NCBI RefSeq assembly: GCF_000263855.1
Contig: NZ_AJWX01000010.1
Coordinates: forward strand, 1-64,000
Direction: 5' to 3'
Length of the DNA: 64,000 bases
Source: Pseudomonas sp. M47T1
GTDB lineage: Bacteria > Pseudomonadota > Gammaproteobacteria > Pseudomonadales > Pseudomonadaceae
Shown: positions 61,204 to 64,000 of the stretch, in pieces
Layout of the letters: each line of letters begins with the position of its first letter
Numbering within the stretch: position 1 is the first letter of the stretch
Notes under the pieces: generated by a model
Told to the model about the DNA's origin: nothing
Seen by the model: the letters and a program-made list of their open reading frames with translations, nothing else
The model's database searches: none
Translations under genes and position numbers: made by a program

Positions 61204-62979
61204 ATGGCAAACGCAAGACCCAAAGCGGACGTAGTGGTGATCGGCCTCGGCTGGTCCGGCTCGGTGATCGCCGAAGAACTGGCCCGAGCGGGCCTCAAGG
61301 TAGTGGCCATCGAACGTGGCGCCTGGCGCGACACGGCCACCGACTTCCCGCCGTCGGTGGACACCGATGAGCTGCGCTGGTCCACGCGCAAGGAAATCCT
61401 TCAGCCGCCGAAACTGGAAACCTACACCTTCCGCAACAACGCCTCCCAGCAGGCGCTGCCGGTGCGCGAATGGAGCAACCTGACCCTGGGCTACAACGTC
61501 GGCGGCGCCGGCACTCACTGGGCCGCGGCCTCCTGGCGTTTCAACCCGTTCGACTTCCAGCCCTACAGCAAGACCGTCGAACGCTACGGCAAGCAACAAC
61601 TGGTGCCGGGCCTGCAAGTGCAGGACTGGGGCATCACCTATGATGAACTGGAACCCTTCTACGACCGCTTCGAGCGCATCGCCGGCACCAGCGGCCAGGC
61701 CGGCGTGATCAACGGCAAGGTCATTCCCGGCGGCAATCCCTTCGAAGGCTCGCGCAGCCGCGACTACCCGACACCGCCGCTGGTGCCCAGCCGCTGGAAC
61801 GACATTTTCACCCAGAAGACCACCGAGATGGGCCTGCACCCCTTCCCCGTGCCGGCCGGTACCATCTCGCGCGCCTACGTCAACGCCCTGGGCGTGCACA
61901 TGGGCCCCTGCACTTACTGCGGCTATTGCCAACTGTTCGGTTGCGGCAACTGGTCCAAGAGCAGCCCCAACGCCTGCGTGGTACCGGCGCTGATGCGCCA
62001 GCCTACCTTCCAGGTGATGACCGACACCGAGGTGCTGCACATCAACAAGGCCGCCGACGGCAAGACCGCCACCGGCGTCAGCTTCGTGGGCAAGGACGGC
62101 GTGGTGGGCGAGCAGCACGCCGACATCGTCATCGTCGCCGCCTACCAACTGGACAACGTACGCCTGATGTTACTGTCCGGCATCGGCCAGCCCTATGACC
62201 CGCGCACCAAGCAAGGCGTGATTGGTCGCAACTACAGTTTCCAGACCCTGTCCTACGCCTACCTGTGGTTCAAGGACGAGCACCTCAACCCGTTTATCAA
62301 CACCGGTTGCCTGGCGATCCAGATCGACGACTACAACGCCGACAACTTCGACCACAGCGGCTTGGGCTTCATCGGCGGCGCGGGTATCCAGTCGCTGTCC
62401 AACAACGGCCTGCCCATCAGCATGGCCGGCGTGCTGCCCAAAGGCGCGCCCGGCTGGGGCAAGGGCTGGAAGCAAGCCTTCCAGCACAGCTACCAGAACT
62501 GGGCGATGGTACAGGGCCAGGGCACCAGCTACTCCCACGAAGACGCCTACTTTGACCTGGACCCTGTGTACAAGGATAACTTCGGCCGGCCGCTGATGCG
62601 CATGACCTTCGACTACAACCTCAACGACAAGCGCTCCGGCGAGTTCGTGCGACAGAAGTGCGACGCCATCGCCAAGGCCGTGGGCGGCACGCAGATCGAG
62701 TCCTACAACTTTGCCGCCGACCACTACACACCGTTCCGTGCCAACGACTCCTCGCACACCATCGGTGGCGTGGTGATGGGCACCGACCCCAAGACCAGCG
62801 CCCTCAACCGCTACCAGCAAAGCTGGGACGTACACAACGTGTTCGTGCTCGGCGCTTCATCGTTCCCCAACAACGGTGGCTTCAACCCCACCGTGACCAT
62901 CGGTGCCCTGGCCCTGTGGACCGCCAAGGCGATCAAGGAACAGTACCTGAAAAACCCCGGCCCGCTGGTTCAGGCATAA
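61204..62979 (+). CDS. GMC flavoprotein subunit of FAD-dependent dehydrogenase complex
   Basis: The 591-residue product has FAD binding in DVVVIGLGWSGSVIAEELARAG and the second motif NVGGAGTHWAAASWRF. The cysteine cluster Cys236, Cys239, Cys242, Cys247 lies in GPCTYCGYCQLFGCGNW. The catalytic His lies in SSHTIGGVVMG and the Asn in GGFNPTVTIGALALW. Length and neighbours fit gluconate/2-ketogluconate/sorbitol-type dehydrogenases. It has no signal of its own and should be exported with the small subunit. It would oxidise a sugar or sugar acid in the periplasm and pass electrons to the cytochrome encoded 13 bases downstream. Confidence 0.92.
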   Translation: MANARPKADVVVIGLGWSGSVIAEELARAGLKVVAIERGAWRDTATDFPPSVDTDELRWSTRKEILQPPKLETYTFRNNASQQALPVREWSNLTLGYNVGGAGTHWAAASWRFNPFDFQPYSKTVERYGKQQLVPGLQVQDWGITYDELEPFYDRFERIAGTSGQAGVINGKVIPGGNPFEGSRSRDYPTPPLVPSRWNDIFTQKTTEMGLHPFPVPAGTISRAYVNALGVHMGPCTYCGYCQLFGCGNWSKSSPNACVVPALMRQPTFQVMTDTEVLHINKAADGKTATGVSFVGKDGVVGEQHADIVIVAAYQLDNVRLMLLSGIGQPYDPRTKQGVIGRNYSFQTLSYAYLWFKDEHLNPFINTGCLAIQIDDYNADNFDHSGLGFIGGAGIQSLSNNGLPISMAGVLPKGAPGWGKGWKQAFQHSYQNWAMVQGQGTSYSHEDAYFDLDPVYKDNFGRPLMRMTFDYNLNDKRSGEFVRQKCDAIAKAVGGTQIESYNFAADHYTPFRANDSSHTIGGVVMGTDPKTSALNRYQQSWDVHNVFVLGASSFPNNGGFNPTVTIGALALWTAKAIKEQYLKNPGPLVQA

Positions 62980-62992
62980 AGGACGCTGACGC

Positions 62993-64000
62993 ATGAAAAG
63001 CAAACTCATAGCAGGATTGGCGGTGGTGGTCGTGGCAGGCGTTGGCGCGGCGCTGTACATCAACGGCAACACCCGCGCCGACGACATCGCCGACAATCAG
63101 CTGCGCGCCGCCGACAGCCCGGCGGCCGAACCTGGCCAGATCCGCCATGGCGCCTACATTGCCGTGCAGGGTGACTGCGCGGCCTGCCACACGGCGCCAG
63201 GCGGCAAGGCCTTCGCCGGCGGCTACGGCCTGCAGACGCCCTTCGGCGTGATCAACGCAACCAACATCACCCCGGACCGCGACACCGGCATCGGCAACTG
63301 GACCGAACGCGACTTCTTCCGCGCCGTACGCCATGGCAAGCGCAAGGACGGCCAATTGCTGTACCCGGCCATGCCGTACAACGCCTACGTTAAGATGAGC
63401 GACAGCGACCTGCATGACCTGTGGGCCTACATGCGCTCGCTGGAACCGGTCAAGCAGGCGCCTGCGCCCAACACCCTGGGTTTCCCGTACAACATTCGCC
63501 TGGCCATGCTGGGCTGGAACCTGCTGTTCTTCCAGAACGCGCCCTACGCACCGGTGGCCGGGCAATCGGCGCAATGGAACCGTGGCCGCTACCTGGTGGA
63601 CGGCGCCGGTCACTGCGCCGCGTGTCATACCGCGAAAAACGCCCTGGGCGGCGACACCTCCGCCTACCTGCAAGGCGCCGACCTGCTGGGTGGCCATGCG
63701 CCCGAAATCACCAACGACGCGCACCTGGGCCTGGGCACCTGGAGCAGCGAGCAGATCCAGCGCTACCTGAAAGATGGCAGCAACGACACCGCCGTGGCCG
63801 CAGGTGCAATGGGCGAGGCCGTGGAGCATTCCACCCAGTACCTCAACGACGCGGACCTGGCGGACATCGCCCTGTACCTAAAATCGCTGCCCGGCTCTGG
63901 CACCCAGGCACCAGCGGCGCTGAACGCCAGCAGCCCGGTGATGCAACGCGGCGCGCAGGTGTATGAAAACAACTGCATGGCCTGCCACAACGTGCACGGC
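62993..64000 (+). CDS. Triheme cytochrome c subunit, 3'-truncated by window edge
   Basis: ATG 62993 is 13 bases after the GMC stop, with AAAGGA upstream; 336 residues are visible and the frame runs off the right end. A membrane-anchoring or cleaved signal (SKLIAGLAVVVVAGVGAALYI) is followed by three CXXCH heme sites: CAACH at 62-66, CAACH at 208-212 and CMACH starting at 328. Full-length relatives have about 410-470 residues. It should accept electrons from the GMC subunit and pass them to ubiquinone or the oxidase chain. Confidence 0.93.
   Translation, partial: MKSKLIAGLAVVVVAGVGAALYINGNTRADDIADNQLRAADSPAAEPGQIRHGAYIAVQGDCAACHTAPGGKAFAGGYGLQTPFGVINATNITPDRDTGIGNWTERDFFRAVRHGKRKDGQLLYPAMPYNAYVKMSDSDLHDLWAYMRSLEPVKQAPAPNTLGFPYNIRLAMLGWNLLFFQNAPYAPVAGQSAQWNRGRYLVDGAGHCAACHTAKNALGGDTSAYLQGADLLGGHAPEITNDAHLGLGTWSSEQIQRYLKDGSNDTAVAAGAMGEAVEHSTQYLNDADLADIALYLKSLPGSGTQAPAALNASSPVMQRGAQVYENNCMACHNVHG

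Noticed and set aside
60307..64000. Naming the FAD complex as the canonical gluconate 2-dehydrogenase (gad) operon
   Set aside because: The small subunit signal and the neighbours differ from what I know of the standard locus; the substrate could be another sugar or sugar acid, so no gad symbols are given.

Overview
The window is a 64 kb piece of a high-GC gammaproteobacterial chromosome, almost certainly a Pseudomonas of the putida/fluorescens type. This rests on the LapF-type adhesin with its LapHIJ type I exporter, the membrane PQQ glucose dehydrogenase, Pseudomonas-style REP/REPIN palindromes between genes, and a dense set of LysR and LacI regulators next to small catabolic operons. No rRNA, tRNA, CRISPR array or prophage is visible. 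Mobile DNA is limited to decayed remnants.

Layout. 1-12.6 kb: the 3' part of a giant repeat adhesin (LapF-like), then outer membrane channel, ABC exporter and membrane fusion protein genes, overlapping by 4 bp. 12.6-25.4 kb: housekeeping and accessory genes (lipoprotein protease, DUF305 protein, oxaloacetate decarboxylase-like enzyme, SSS transporter, RcnB-like protein, orphan PqiB, NAD-malic enzyme with divergent LysR, GNAT, RidA, 3-oxoacid CoA-transferase A/B). 25.4-28.4 kb: a small mosaic patch with lower GC, holding a GT2 glycosyltransferase, a fragment resembling a zinc-finger antitoxin, a TetR/O-methyltransferase pair and a truncated epimerase. 28.4-39.3 kb: pirin, glucose dehydrogenase, LacI with a sugar isomerase, BdlA-like PAS-chemoreceptor, thioredoxin, LysR with an MFS exporter, AlkA-type glycosylase. 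39.6-45.7 kb: LysR, MFS and glucarate-dehydratase-like operon, GNAT, glutaminase, glyoxalase I.

45.7-64 kb is the most interesting part. An operon of a Tat-exported small subunit and a GMC flavoprotein sits behind a pair of identical-core palindromes. A tightly overlapped minus-strand operon follows (ketopantoate-reductase-like, VOC, MaoC, CaiB/BaiF CoA-transferase, shikimate-dehydrogenase-like, and the stub of an MFS transporter), with a divergent LysR. Next comes a sugar-acid module: enolase-superfamily dehydratase, MFS importer, exported beta-propeller, heme-binding HbpS-like protein and DoxX-like membrane protein, under a LacI repressor with a clear operator. Last is a second FAD dehydrogenase complex (small subunit, GMC flavoprotein, triheme cytochrome c) running off the right edge.

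How the genes may work together (inference): glucose dehydrogenase and the two GMC dehydrogenases oxidise sugars or polyols in the periplasm and pass electrons to quinone or cytochrome. The exported beta-propeller could open the lactone formed, the MFS permeases import the sugar acid, and the two enolase-superfamily enzymes dehydrate it. Four gene remnants (antitoxin-like zinc finger, epimerase, MFS transporter, ISL3-type transposase) and seven copies of one palindromic repeat point to small-scale deletion and rearrangement at intergenic repeats.
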